In this document: piece after piece, positions 33,836 through 42,620 of the stretch
Layout: each line of letters begins with the position of its first letter
Numbering within the stretch: position 1 is the first letter of the stretch
DNA from: Parvularcula marina
GTDB taxonomy: Bacteria; Pseudomonadota; Alphaproteobacteria; Caulobacterales; Parvularculaceae
Assembly: GCF_003399445.1 (NCBI RefSeq)
Contig: NZ_QUQO01000001.1
Location: forward strand, 2,291,001-2,355,000
Length of the DNA stretch: 64,000 bases
Reading direction: 5' to 3'
Notes under the pieces: model-generated
What the model saw: only the letters and a program-made list of their open reading frames with translations
Databases searched by the model: none
What the model was told of the DNA's origin: nothing
Translations under genes and position numbers: made by a program

Positions 33836-34486
33836 ATGACAATCTCGCTTCTCGTCTCTGCTGTCCTGTCCGTTCTGACGCCCGTGGGGCCAAGGAACTA
33901 TGAGTCCTGTACCTCGATCATCGAGCTCGATCCCGAAGGCGGGCTTGATTACGCCGAAGCCTGGCAGGGCGAGGGCGGCGGCGCGCAGGCGCGTCACTGC
34001 ACGGCCATCGCGCTGATTGCCCTTGATAAGCCCGCCAGCGCCGGTGCCATCCTTGCACGTCTGGCAGAGGAAGAGGTTTTCGATCCGGGGGTGTCCGCAC
34101 GATTGTACCTGCAGGCAGCCGAGGCGCTCATGTCGGGAGGCAGGAAGGAAGCCGCGTTTCGTGCATTGCGCGGCGCCTATGAAAAGGCGCCTGACACACC
34201 GGAAGTCCACATGTCTGCGGCAGTGATTTATGCGACTGCGGAGGAATGGGAGGGTGTGATCCTCACCCTTGATGCACTGGCTCGCTTTGCGGATCTGTCA
34301 TCAGATGCATTCGCCCTGCGGGGGCGCGCAAAATTTGAGCTGGAAAGATATGTGGAGGCGTCAAGGGACGTGTCCGACGCATTGGCACTCGATCCATATC
34401 TGGTCGATGCCATTGTCCTGCGCGGTGATCTGCTCAATGAGGGGATCTCAATCCCCAATGATCCGTTCACCGCGCCAAAGGAGTAA
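33836..34486 (+). CDS. Secreted TPR-repeat protein
   Basis: 216 residues from ATG 33836, preceded by AAAGGGCGG; the open frame reaches back to 33674 but that part overlaps the divergent PilZ gene and is not protein-like. A signal peptide (MTISLLVSAVLSVLTPVG) is followed by a Cys-containing start (NYESC) and several TPR-like helices (RLYLQAAEALMSGGRKEAAFRALRGAYEKAPDTPEVHMSAAVIY; FALRGRAKFELERYVEASRDVSDALALDPYLVDAIVLRGDLL). No enzymatic motif. It is divergent from the PilZ pair and convergent with gcrA (3 bases between stops). A periplasmic scaffold role is a guess. Confidence 0.7.
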   Translation: MTISLLVSAVLSVLTPVGPRNYESCTSIIELDPEGGLDYAEAWQGEGGGAQARHCTAIALIALDKPASAGAILARLAEEEVFDPGVSARLYLQAAEALMSGGRKEAAFRALRGAYEKAPDTPEVHMSAAVIYATAEEWEGVILTLDALARFADLSSDAFALRGRAKFELERYVEASRDVSDALALDPYLVDAIVLRGDLLNEGISIPNDPFTAPKE

Positions 34487-34489
34487 GGC

Positions 34490-34948
34490 TTAGCCTGCAA
34501 CCTTGATTTTCGGCAGGGCAGTCGGGGCAATCCGTTTCGGTTCCCGGCGGCCTGTATTCGGCTGGAACGCCACTTGGCTATGATAAGCACAGTATGGCTT
34601 GCCGTGGTTCGACGGCTGGCCGCAGAAGTGGAATTCTTCCGAGGTCGGATCGCCGATCGGCCATTTGCACTGATTGCCGTCAATTGAAGAGACGGTCGGG
34701 CGGTCAATGCCCGGATAGAGATTTTCAAGTCCAGTAATAGGGGTCTTGAGTTCAGGCTCGTCATATCGCTGAACGGTTTTGGGTTTCGGTGCCGCCGGTG
34801 TGGCCCGTCCGGCTAGACCCAGCCGGTGAACTTTACCGATCACCGCATTGCGCGTGACGCCGCCCATCTTATTTGCAATCTGACTAGCTGAAAGTCCTTC
34901 GCCCCAGAGCTGTTTGAGTTGATCAACCCGTTCCTCGGTCCACGCCAT
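34490..34948 (-). CDS. gcrA: GcrA cell-cycle transcriptional regulator
   Basis: Alphaproteobacterial sigma70-associated regulator that activates promoters carrying CcrM-methylated GANTC sites. The 152 residues begin MAWTEERVDQLKQLWGEGLSASQIANKMGG, the GcrA helix-turn-helix, followed by TRNAVIGKVHRLGL. The C-terminal sigma-binding part is also typical: GNQCKWPIGDPTSEEFHFCGQP and GKPYCAYHSQVAF, with its conserved cysteines and histidine. Length is normal (Caulobacter GcrA about 170). Upstream lies a cluster of DnaA-box-like sequences, fitting the direct activation of gcrA by DnaA known in Caulobacter. Confidence 0.97.
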   Translation of the reverse strand: MAWTEERVDQLKQLWGEGLSASQIANKMGGVTRNAVIGKVHRLGLAGRATPAAPKPKTVQRYDEPELKTPITGLENLYPGIDRPTVSSIDGNQCKWPIGDPTSEEFHFCGQPSNHGKPYCAYHSQVAFQPNTGRREPKRIAPTALPKIKVAG

Positions 34949-35072
34949 TGAAGCCTCCTAAGGTCCGCTCTGTTCCGGAAAATACCGGACACTATATATT
35001 GAGGACATCTATCTCGTCCCCAAGATATAGTGCACTCCTGAGGAGGTTAACACAATATGAAGAGGGCTGTAG

Positions 35073-35112
35073 TTATCCCCTATCCACATCTTGTGAGAGA
35101 AATTTATCCACA
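35073..35112 (+). promoter_or_regulatory. DnaA-box cluster upstream of gcrA
   Basis: A perfect DnaA box TTATCCACA at 35104-35112 and a one-mismatch box CTATCCACA at 35080-35088, with TTATCCCCT at 35073-35081 overlapping it. The cluster is 125-165 bases upstream of the gcrA start and about 100 bases ahead of the divergent ABC-2 permease gene. The AT-rich stretch 34990-35115 and lack of dnaA/dnaN-type neighbours favour a regulatory site over a replication origin. Confidence 0.65.
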
Positions 35113-35211
35113 TTTTTGGCGTGAAAATGCCCTGTGGCAAGGCATTGCAGGGGTCTCTAAGGGACAGCTAACCGGTTGCGGTGATTTGCCTGGCGAGGGC
35201 AAGGAGAAAAT

Positions 35212-36072
35212 ATGAGTGAAGCATTAACCAAATCAGCGGCCGGCCCCGACACCCTCGGCGTACGGCCCTTCGGACGGGTCAACTGGATCGGCCTCTGGAC
35301 GCTCTATCGCAAGGAAGTCCGGCGCTTCATGAAGGTGGCTTTCCAGACCGTCTTCGCGCCGATCATCACGACACTGCTGTATCTGACCGTTTTTCTCGTC
35401 GCTTTCTCGGGAAGTGACCGCAATCCGGTCATGGCGGGGCAGGTTGTGGCGTATGCTGCGTTCCTGCCGCCCGGGCTGATCATGATGGCGATCCTGTCCA
35501 ATGCGTTCCAGAATTCCTCCTCCTCACTGATCATTGCCAAGGTGCAAGGGACCGTCGTCGATGTGCTGATGCCGCCTTTGTCGGCGGCGGAGCTGACAGT
35601 TGCCTTTGTCGCAGGTGCAGCAACGCGCGGGCTTCTTGTCGGGCTCGTCACGGCGCTGACGATTGCCGGTTTCATGGCCTTCACGCACAGCCCCTTCCAG
35701 ATCCAGTCTCTCGCGGCGATCCTGTACTTCTCTATTGCCGCTTCGCTGATCCTCGGCGCGGTCGGGGCAATTGCCGGGATGTGGGCGGAGAAATTCGACC
35801 AGCTCGCGCTGATCTCGAACTTCGTCATTACGCCGCTGACCTTCCTGTCGGGCACGTTTTACTCGGTGAACAAGGAGGGGCTGCCTGATTGGGTGCCCGG
35901 CGTATCGGCCTTCAACCCCCTCTTTTATCTCATCGATGGCTTCCGATATGGGTTTATCGGGGTCAGTGACGCACCGGTGATGCGCGGCGCGCTGATCTCG
36001 CTCGTGCTGACGGTGGGGCTGATTTTCATTACCTACCGGCTGTTCCGCAGCGGCTATAAACTGAAAGCGTAA
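35212..36072 (+). CDS. ABC-2 type transporter permease
   Basis: 286-residue membrane protein of the ABC-2/NodJ-YadH type, with about six helices (TVFAPIITTLLYLTVFLVAF; AFLPPGLIMMAILSNAFQNS; GLLVGLVTALTIAGFMAF; LAAILYFSIAASLILGAVGAIAGMW; NFVITPLTFLSGTFYSV; a C-terminal one). The central PLTFLSGTFYSV followed by FNPLFYLIDGFRYGFIG is the ABC-2 permease signature. No ATPase gene lies beside it in this window, so the ATP-binding partner must be encoded elsewhere. Export of a polysaccharide, lipid or drug is likely for the family; the substrate is unknown. ATG 35212 follows AAGGAGAAAAT. Confidence 0.88.
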   Translation: MSEALTKSAAGPDTLGVRPFGRVNWIGLWTLYRKEVRRFMKVAFQTVFAPIITTLLYLTVFLVAFSGSDRNPVMAGQVVAYAAFLPPGLIMMAILSNAFQNSSSSLIIAKVQGTVVDVLMPPLSAAELTVAFVAGAATRGLLVGLVTALTIAGFMAFTHSPFQIQSLAAILYFSIAASLILGAVGAIAGMWAEKFDQLALISNFVITPLTFLSGTFYSVNKEGLPDWVPGVSAFNPLFYLIDGFRYGFIGVSDAPVMRGALISLVLTVGLIFITYRLFRSGYKLKA

Positions 36073-36077
36073 GACAC

Positions 36078-37043
36078 ATGTTTGATGATGCAGCGCCCGG
36101 CGGCGGGGGCGAAGGAAGAAGTGACGATCTTATCCTGCCATTCAAGGTGGGCGAGGCGGCCGTGCGCGGACGGGTGGTCCGGCTGGGCAAGGCTGTTGAT
36201 GAGATCCTGTCGCGTCACGATTTCGCGGACCCCGTCTCGGCACTGGTCGGGGAGGCGGCAGCGCTTGTTGCCATGCTCGGCTCGGCACTCAAATTCGATG
36301 GCAAGCTGATTTTCCAGGCGCAAGGCGACGGGCCGGTCTCGACGCTGGTTGCCGATTATACCAAGGGCGGCGCGCTCCGGGCGACCGCCATGGTCAGAGA
36401 AGGCGCAGAGGAGACTGCCGCCAAGGCGCAAGGGCCAGAGCTTCATTACCTCCTTCGCAAAGGCCACCTTGTGATGACAATTGATCAGGGCTCGGACATG
36501 GAGCGGTATCAGGGCGTGACCCCGCTTGATGGGCCGGACCTTGCCACCGCCACCGTCAATTATTTCGCCCAGTCAGAGCAGATCCCGACCGCCGTGAAAC
36601 TCGCCGTAGGGCGAATTCAAGATGCTGATGGCCGGACGAGCTGGCGTGCTGGCGGCATCATGGCGCAATTTGTCCCTGGCGAAGGCGGTGAACGCGAACG
36701 CGGCGAAGCGGCGCTTCTGGCCGAAGTAGACGAAGATGCCTGGAACCGGGCTGCGACACTTCTTGAAACCACGCAGGCCGATGAATTGCTCGATCCGACA
36801 GTGTCGCCTGAACAGCTCCTCTATCGTCTGTTCCACGAAGATGGCGTGCGAGTCTTTGATCCGGTCCCGGCATATTTTGCCTGTACCTGCAGTAAGGATA
36901 AGATTGCGCGGGTCTTGGCCCAGTATGATTCAAGCGTCATCAAGGAAATGGTTGAGGACGGTGCAATCGAAGTTTCTTGCGATTTCTGCCGGACGATGTA
37001 CCGATTTGAGCTTGATGAAAGCGGAGAGGCCTTCAAGGCGTAA
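36078..37043 (+). CDS. hslO: Hsp33 redox-regulated chaperone
   Basis: Cytoplasmic holdase activated by oxidation and unfolding. 321 residues; the N-terminal domain is seen in VRGRVVRLGKAVDEILSRHDF, LVGEAAALVAMLGSALKFDGKLIFQAQGDGPVSTLVADY, typical for HslO. The redox switch is complete: a Cys-x-Cys pair in FACTCSKDKIARVL and a Cys-x2-Cys pair in VSCDFCRTMYRF, which together bind zinc in the reduced form. It lies 5 bases after the ABC-2 permease and is immediately followed by sseA, so it may share a transcript with both. Confidence 0.95.
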   Translation: MFDDAAPGGGGEGRSDDLILPFKVGEAAVRGRVVRLGKAVDEILSRHDFADPVSALVGEAAALVAMLGSALKFDGKLIFQAQGDGPVSTLVADYTKGGALRATAMVREGAEETAAKAQGPELHYLLRKGHLVMTIDQGSDMERYQGVTPLDGPDLATATVNYFAQSEQIPTAVKLAVGRIQDADGRTSWRAGGIMAQFVPGEGGERERGEAALLAEVDEDAWNRAATLLETTQADELLDPTVSPEQLLYRLFHEDGVRVFDPVPAYFACTCSKDKIARVLAQYDSSVIKEMVEDGAIEVSCDFCRTMYRFELDESGEAFKA

Positions 37044-37883
37044 ATGACCCTCGCCCATATCGTCTCGCCCGAAGAAGCGGGTTCCCTGAAGCCCCGCTTT
37101 GTTGATGCGCGCTGGTTCCTGCCGAATGATGAGCGGGTGGGGCGGACGGAATATGACCGGCTTCACATTCCGGGTGCGGTGTTTTTCGATATTGATGAAG
37201 TGGCAACGCCTTCTGATAACCATCCGCATCTCGCGCCTTCACCAAAAAAGCTGGCCAACTGGCTGGGGGCTGTGGGTATCACGCCTGACGCATGTGTCGT
37301 CATCTATGATGAGGCAGGGTTCTTTAGCGCCCCGCGCGTCTGGTATCTCCTCAAGGCGCTCGGCCATGAGAATGTGCATGTGCTTGATGGCGGGCTTTCG
37401 GCTTGGCGCCGGGTCGGTGGGGATGTGACTTCTGAGGTTCCGGCTTATGAGCCGGCGGACTATCCGTTGCCGGAGAAACTCTCCTGGCCTGTCGTGGACC
37501 GCGAAATTGTTCGTCATGCGTTGACGGGACGGATGGCGGATGTCGTTGATGCACGGCCTGCTGGGCGATTCAAGGGCCGCGATCCTGAACCGCGTCCGGG
37601 CCTATCTTCGGGCAGTATGCCGGGGGCCTTCAATCTACCCTTCAGCTCCCTGACAGGCGCAGACGGCCGCTTTCTGATGCCAGATCAGCTCGACATGCTC
37701 TTTCGGGATAAGGGGCTTGATCCAGCTAAACCGATCATTGCGTCTTGTGGATCGGGGATATCGGCCTGCGTTGTGTTGCTGGGGCTTGCTGAAGCGGGCT
37801 GGCCGATGGGCACGCTCTATGATGGCTCATGGATTGACTGGGCCAGCCATCCAGAGGCCCAGATAGAAAAAGAGGGGGCCTGA
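37044..37883 (+). CDS. sseA: 3-mercaptopyruvate/thiosulfate sulfurtransferase
   Basis: Tandem rhodanese protein transferring sulfur from 3-mercaptopyruvate (or thiosulfate) to thiol or cyanide acceptors. The N-terminal inactive rhodanese repeat (FVDARWFLPNDERVGRTEYDRLHIPGAVFFDIDEVA) and C-terminal active repeat (DVVDARPAGRFKGRDPEPRPGLSSGSMPGAFNLPF) are complete. The active loop is CGSGISA with catalytic Cys235; the CG[ST]G[VI][ST]A form is the mercaptopyruvate-type loop. 279 residues. The start codon follows the hslO stop with no gap, and the stop codon lies in the loop of a terminator hairpin. Confidence 0.92.
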   Translation: MTLAHIVSPEEAGSLKPRFVDARWFLPNDERVGRTEYDRLHIPGAVFFDIDEVATPSDNHPHLAPSPKKLANWLGAVGITPDACVVIYDEAGFFSAPRVWYLLKALGHENVHVLDGGLSAWRRVGGDVTSEVPAYEPADYPLPEKLSWPVVDREIVRHALTGRMADVVDARPAGRFKGRDPEPRPGLSSGSMPGAFNLPFSSLTGADGRFLMPDQLDMLFRDKGLDPAKPIIASCGSGISACVVLLGLAEAGWPMGTLYDGSWIDWASHPEAQIEKEGA

Positions 37884-37892
37884 GCCCCCTCT
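37871..37892. terminator. Terminator between sseA and gdhA, overlapping the sseA stop
   Basis: AGAGGGGGC (37871-37879) pairs perfectly with GCCCCCTCT (37884-37892) around a CTGA loop that holds the sseA TGA stop. On the minus strand a T-run (complement of 37866-37870) follows, so it is best as the terminator of gdhA. Confidence 0.85.
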
Positions 37893-37902
37893 CTTCATTC
37901 GA

Positions 37903-39324
37903 TCAGAGCCCGGCGCTTTCGTAGCTCTTCGCAATGTCAGTCAGTGACACGCAGTAAGCGGCGGTCCGCAGGTCTTCGATATTGTTGTCGAGCTTGAAGG
38001 CCCGCATGCGGTTATAGGAATTGCGCATCGTGTCATCGAGGCCTGAGCGGACAAGGTCGATTTCGTCCGAGCCATGAGAGAAGCGCTCGATGAAGTCCGG
38101 CGCCAGCGGCTGACCGGTTGCGCGTTCGAGCTCACGGATCAGTTCCATGGCGCGTTTTTCTTCCTGACGGCGCTGCATCCGGCCAAAGCGGATGTGGCTC
38201 AGGTTCTTGACCCATTCAAAATAGGAAACCGTCACACCGCCGGCGTTCGCATACATGTCGGGGATGATGACGACGCCTTTCTCGCGCAGGATCGTGTCGG
38301 CATTTGCGGTAACCGGGCCGTTTGCGGCCTCGAGGATGACGCGGGCTTTTACATATTCCGCATTGCCCCCATTGATCGAGCCTTCGATCGCGGCGGGAAC
38401 GAGGATGTCACAGTCATGCTCGAATACGGACGTACCGTTTTCGATATATTTCCCATGCGGGAAGCCCTTCAGGCCGCCATTCTTGGTGATGAAGTGCTTG
38501 AGCTCTTCGATGTTGATGCCTTTTTCATCAACGATCGCGCCGTCGCGTTCGATGACGCCAGTGATCAGCGCGCCGTCTTCTTCAGACAGGAACTTGGCGG
38601 CGTGATAGCCCACATTACCAAGGCCCTGAACGATGATGCGCTTGCCTTCGATGCCGCCTTCAAGACCGGCAGCGGTCACGTCTTCGGGGTGTTCAAAGAA
38701 GGCTTGGAGCGCATACTGACAACCACGGCCGGTCGCTTCGACACGGCCGGCGATCCCGCCAGCATGGGGCGGCTTGCCGGTGACGCAGGCAAGGGCGTCA
38801 ATATCGGTCGGGTGCAGACGTTTATAGGCGTCCGCCATCCAGGCCATTTCGCGTTCGCCTGTGCCCATGTCCGGGGCAGGCACGTTTTGCGAGGGGTGGA
38901 TGAGGTCGCGTTTTGCGAGCTCATAGGTAAAGCGACGGGTGATGCGCTCAAGCTCTTCGACATCCCATTCATTGGGATCGATCGCAAGACCGCCTTTGGA
39001 GCCGCCAAACGGCACCTGCACCAGCGCGCATTTATAGGTCATCAGTGCGGCGAGTGCTTCGACCTCGTCCTGATCGACGGAGAGCGCGTAGCGGATACCG
39101 CCCTTGACCGGCTCGTAATGCTCGGAGTGAACGGCGCGATAGCCGGTGAAGGTGTGGATCGTGCCGCGCAGCTTCACGCCGAAACGCACAGTGTAGACCG
39201 AGTTGCAGACCTTGATTTTGTGTTTCAGGCCGTCGGACATGTCGAGATGTGTCACGGCACGGTCGAACATCATGTCGACACTCTGACGGAAGGTCAGCTC
39301 GCGATTATGGACAGGTCGGTTCAT
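37903..39324 (-). CDS. gdhA: Glu/Leu/Phe/Val-family dehydrogenase, probable glutamate dehydrogenase
   Basis: NAD(P)-dependent oxidative deamination of glutamate to 2-oxoglutarate, or the reverse. 473 residues; KGGIRYALSVDQDEVEALAALMTYKCALVQVPFGGSKGGLAIDP carries the substrate lysines and family signature, PAPDMGTGEREMAWM the catalytic aspartate region, and IIVQGLGNVGYHAAKFLSEE the Rossmann NAD-binding loop. Length matches hexameric small glutamate dehydrogenases (about 450-475). Specificity for glutamate rather than leucine or phenylalanine is likely from the overall form but not certain. A terminator follows on the minus strand; purH ends 67 bases upstream. Confidence 0.9.
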   Translation of the reverse strand: MNRPVHNRELTFRQSVDMMFDRAVTHLDMSDGLKHKIKVCNSVYTVRFGVKLRGTIHTFTGYRAVHSEHYEPVKGGIRYALSVDQDEVEALAALMTYKCALVQVPFGGSKGGLAIDPNEWDVEELERITRRFTYELAKRDLIHPSQNVPAPDMGTGEREMAWMADAYKRLHPTDIDALACVTGKPPHAGGIAGRVEATGRGCQYALQAFFEHPEDVTAAGLEGGIEGKRIIVQGLGNVGYHAAKFLSEEDGALITGVIERDGAIVDEKGINIEELKHFITKNGGLKGFPHGKYIENGTSVFEHDCDILVPAAIEGSINGGNAEYVKARVILEAANGPVTANADTILREKGVVIIPDMYANAGGVTVSYFEWVKNLSHIRFGRMQRRQEEKRAMELIRELERATGQPLAPDFIERFSHGSDEIDLVRSGLDDTMRNSYNRMRAFKLDNNIEDLRTAAYCVSLTDIAKSYESAGL

Positions 39325-39391
39325 GCCATTCCTCCAGGGGTTTAGCGGCGAGGCAAACGCCGGGGCGTTCTTTCGCGCCCTTTCTCAAGCT

Positions 39392-40975
39392 CTAGTGCCG
39401 GAAATGTCTCATTCCGGTAAATACCATGGCGAGGCCGCGCTCGTCTGCGGCGGCGATCACCTCCTCATCGCGGATCGATCCGCCCGGCTGGATGACGGCT
39501 GTCGCGCCGGCTTCGGCAGCGGAGATCAGGCCATCCGGGAACGGAAAGAAGGCGTCAGAGGCAACAACGGAGCCGCTGACCAGCGGAGTCTCAAGCCCCA
39601 TGGCTTCGGCGGCGTCCTGTGACTTGCGTACAGCGATACGAGTTGAATCAAGACGGCTCATCTGGCCAGCACCAATGCCGACGGTCGCGCCATCCTTCAC
39701 ATAAACAATCGCATTCGATTTCACGTGCTTGGCCACCTTGAAGGCAAAGAGAAGATCGGCCTTTTCTTCGCCAGATGGCGTGCGTTTGGTTACAACTTTC
39801 ATGTCTTCCGGGAACACCTGTCCGTTATCCATGAATTGATAGAGGAACCCGCCTGCGACAGGGCGGGCCCGCATATGACCCATGCGTGGGTCGGGCAATT
39901 CTGATGTCGTCAGAAGGCGGAGGTTTTTCTTCTTGGCAAAGATCTCGGCAACGCCGTCTTCGATGGCAGGCGCTATGACAATCTCGGTGAAGATCTTGAC
40001 GATCTCCTCGGCGGTCTTTGCATCAAGCGGGCGGTTGACGGCGACGATGCCGCCAAAGGCGGAGACGGGATCGCAAGCAAGGGCGCGCTCGTAGGCTTCG
40101 AGGAGGTTGTCACCGCTTGCCACACCGCAAGGATTGGCGTGCTTGATGATGGCAACGGCCGGAGGGAAGAATTCTGAAACGAGTTCGACCGCGGCATCGG
40201 CGTCATTGATATTGTTGTAGCTCAGCGCCTTACCCTGATGCTGGGTCGTCGCGGTAATGCCGGGGCGATCCTCCGTGCCCTTATAAAGCGCGGCCGGCTG
40301 GTGCGGGTTCTCGCCATAGCGCAGCTCATCAAGCCGGGTACCGGCAATCACGACGCGGCGGGGGAGAAGATCTCCCAGTTCTTTCTGGAACCAGCCGGAG
40401 ATCGCCGCGTCATAGGCCGCGGTGCGTGCATAGGCGGTTGCCGCCAATTTCTTGCGGTCGTCGAATGTGGTGCCGCCCTCTGCCAAAGCATCGGTGATGA
40501 CGGTGTAATCTTCCGTATCCGTCACGATGGCGACATGGGCGTGGTTCTTGGCGGCGGCGCGGATCATCGCCGGGCCGCCAATATCGATATTCTCGACCAT
40601 TTCGTCATAGTCCGCGCCACGCGCGAGCGTCGCTTCGAAGGGGTAGAGATTGACGACCAAGAGGTCGATGCCTTCGATCCCGTTCTCTTCCATCGCTTCG
40701 ATATGGCTGGATTTCGAGCGGTCAGCGAGGAGGCCGCCATGCACTTTGGGGTGCAGCGTCTTCACGCGGCCGTCCATGATTTCGGGGAAACCGGTGACAT
40801 CAGAGACGTCCCGCACATCGAGGCCCGCTTCACGCAGCGCTTTGGCTGTGCCGCCGGTCGACAAAAGCTCAACCCCGGCCTCGCTAAGGCGCGTGGCAAA
40901 GGGGATCAGCCCCTCCTTGTCACTGACGGAAATCAGGGCGCGTTTCAGGGGCAGTCTGGCGTCGGAAGAAGTCAC
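39392..40975 (-). CDS. purH: Bifunctional AICAR transformylase / IMP cyclohydrolase
   Basis: Last two steps of IMP synthesis. 527 residues from GTG 40975: the IMPCH domain starts [43 protein letters not shown], with [12 protein letters not shown]; the transformylase domain contains [25 protein letters not shown], the [16 protein letters not shown] region and [12 protein letters not shown]. The open frame begins 4 codons earlier at GTG 40987, but GGAG overlaps that codon, whereas GTG 40975 has it 11 bases upstream. In many alphaproteobacteria purH directly follows a heparinase II/III gene; here a CapD-like gene intervenes. Confidence 0.96.
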   Translation of the reverse strand: MTSSDARLPLKRALISVSDKEGLIPFATRLSEAGVELLSTGGTAKALREAGLDVRDVSDVTGFPEIMDGRVKTLHPKVHGGLLADRSKSSHIEAMEENGIEGIDLLVVNLYPFEATLARGADYDEMVENIDIGGPAMIRAAAKNHAHVAIVTDTEDYTVITDALAEGGTTFDDRKKLAATAYARTAAYDAAISGWFQKELGDLLPRRVVIAGTRLDELRYGENPHQPAALYKGTEDRPGITATTQHQGKALSYNNINDADAAVELVSEFFPPAVAIIKHANPCGVASGDNLLEAYERALACDPVSAFGGIVAVNRPLDAKTAEEIVKIFTEIVIAPAIEDGVAEIFAKKKNLRLLTTSELPDPRMGHMRARPVAGGFLYQFMDNGQVFPEDMKVVTKRTPSGEEKADLLFAFKVAKHVKSNAIVYVKDGATVGIGAGQMSRLDSTRIAVRKSQDAAEAMGLETPLVSGSVVASDAFFPFPDGLISAAEAGATAVIQPGGSIRDEEVIAAADERGLAMVFTGMRHFRH

Positions 40976-41293
40976 TGGGCTTGGCACTCCGGATAAGGCT
41001 TTGCGGCGGAATGCCGGGGCTTATCGGCCTCTGCGATGACAAGGGCAAGCGATGCAATGCGTAAAATCAGCATTCCGCCAAGAACTGCCGAAAGTGACCA
41101 GCGCGGCTCATCTTCCTGACATTTTCCGCTGCTTTGGCAGCAGGTGCCGCAGCTTTGTCATCACTTGACTTACGTGGCCTATCGGTTGCGAGGAGGCGGG
41201 TGCGCAAACCGGTCCCTCGGTCCAGCTTGGTCCGATGACGGAGTGCCTCTGATCTGATTGAAAACCCGTCTGAAATGACATCCCCGAAGGTCG
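40976..41293. other. 318-base gap between the CapD-like gene and purH
   Basis: No convincing gene, tRNA or terminator was found on either strand. Short minus-strand ATG frames of 16 codons or fewer occur but lack ribosome binding sites. It should contain the purH promoter; no known purine or ZTP riboswitch core was recognised. Confidence 0.5.
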
Positions 41294-42529
41294 TCAGTCG
41301 GCGTGGCGGGCGCGGTCCGAAGGCGTTGAGATCTGTTCCTTGGTATTCGGGGTCACCCGGAATTCCGGCACCAGATGGTTGACGGCCCCGGCCAGTGCAT
41401 CCGCATCGCCATCAACCGCATAGCCGATAATCTCTTCGAGCCGCGGCTCCAGCAGCGGCAGGTCGATCATTGACGGTGAGGCGAGAAGGATGCCTTCGAC
41501 CCCGGTGCGAACGAGCCGCTCGAGATCGTGGAAGACTTCCTCGAACAGCTTTTCGCCGGGCCGCAGGCCAGTATAGACGATTTCGATGTCTTCATGCGGG
41601 CGCAGGCCGGCAGCAGAAATCATCCGTTCGGCAAGGGTCACGATGCGCACCGGCTCGCCCATATCGAGCACGAAAATCCGCCCGTCATGGGTCATGACCC
41701 GGTTGGATTCATCGCAGAGGGATGCCGCTTCGAGAACGAGCTGCACAGCTTCCCGCGTTGTCATGAAAAAGCGCTGAACGTCCTTATGCGTCACAGTGAT
41801 GGGCCCGCCTTGCGCGATCTGGCGCTGGAAGAGCGGGGCGACCGAACCGGTGGAGCCAAGGACATTGCCAAAGCGAACCGTGGTGAAGCGGGTGCCAGTC
41901 TGGGCGATGTCAAGCGCCTGCGCATAAAGCTCAGCAACACGTTTCGTTGCGCCCATAAAGCTGGTCGGGTTCACGGCCTTGTCGGTCGAGATGAAGGTTA
42001 CGGCCTCGGCGCCAAACTCGATAGCGGTATCAAAGACGTTCTTTGCGCCCAGGATATTGGTCAGGGCCGCTGGCGCCAGATTGTTCTCGACGATCGGCAC
42101 ATGTTTGAAGGCCGCTGCGTGCAGGACAACATGGGGAGCAGATTTCTCAAAGAGCCGCTTCAGATGCGCTTCCCGGCAGACATCGACGAGAACCGAGCGC
42201 ATCGACAGGTCCGGGTAACGGCCCCGGATCTCGAGATCGATCTCGTAAAGGTTGAATTCCGAATTATCGACGAGGGTGAGCTCGCTGGGGGCAAAATTTG
42301 CGACCTGTCGCGAAAGCTCCGACCCAATCGTGCCACCGGCACCAGTTATCATGACGCGCTTGCCGGTGATGAAGCGTTCGGCCTGGCGCAGGTCAATATG
42401 ACGCGGGGCGCGATCGAGCAGTTGGGCGCTGTCCAATTCGAGAGCTGTCAAATCGCTCGGGGCAAGACGGGCCCGTACACGGTCAGTGCGACGGCGTCTG
42501 AACCCTGGCAAGCCTGCTTTGAACCCCAT
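41294..42529 (-). CDS. CapD/FlaA1-like nucleotide-sugar dehydratase without membrane domain
   Basis: Extended SDR enzyme of the polysaccharide-biosynthesis CapD family; relatives are UDP-GlcNAc 4,6-dehydratases. 411 residues: GAGGTIGS (63-70) is the NAD loop, AAAFKHVPIVENN and FISTDKAVNPTSFMGATKRVAE hold the active site, in which methionine replaces the usual SDR tyrosine (M-x3-K) as in FlaA1/WbpM. RFGNVLGSTGSVAPLFQRQI, PVRIVTLAERMI and GLRPGEKLFEE complete the signature. It lacks the four-helix membrane domain and first Rossmann domain of full-length CapD proteins (about 620-650 residues) and has instead a basic 50-residue N-terminus. It stands between heparinase and purH genes, probably for surface polysaccharide synthesis. 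Confidence 0.88.
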   Translation of the reverse strand: MGFKAGLPGFRRRRTDRVRARLAPSDLTALELDSAQLLDRAPRHIDLRQAERFITGKRVMITGAGGTIGSELSRQVANFAPSELTLVDNSEFNLYEIDLEIRGRYPDLSMRSVLVDVCREAHLKRLFEKSAPHVVLHAAAFKHVPIVENNLAPAALTNILGAKNVFDTAIEFGAEAVTFISTDKAVNPTSFMGATKRVAELYAQALDIAQTGTRFTTVRFGNVLGSTGSVAPLFQRQIAQGGPITVTHKDVQRFFMTTREAVQLVLEAASLCDESNRVMTHDGRIFVLDMGEPVRIVTLAERMISAAGLRPHEDIEIVYTGLRPGEKLFEEVFHDLERLVRTGVEGILLASPSMIDLPLLEPRLEEIIGYAVDGDADALAGAVNHLVPEFRVTPNTKEQISTPSDRARHAD

Positions 42530-42620
42530 GCTGCCACAATCTTTCTATATATACGGCCCGAATATGTCCCAACTGACATAGCCTTATGGCAATCTCATGA
42601 CCATCGGGCAGAAACACAAT

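Noticed and set aside
35073-35112. Chromosomal origin of replication
   Set aside because: Two to three DnaA-like boxes only, no dnaA, dnaN, hemE or parAB neighbours; the sites fit known DnaA control of gcrA better.
38074-39345. 423-codon plus-strand open frame opposite gdhA
   Set aside because: The minus-strand gene carries all glutamate dehydrogenase motifs; the opposite frame has shadow-like composition and no start context.
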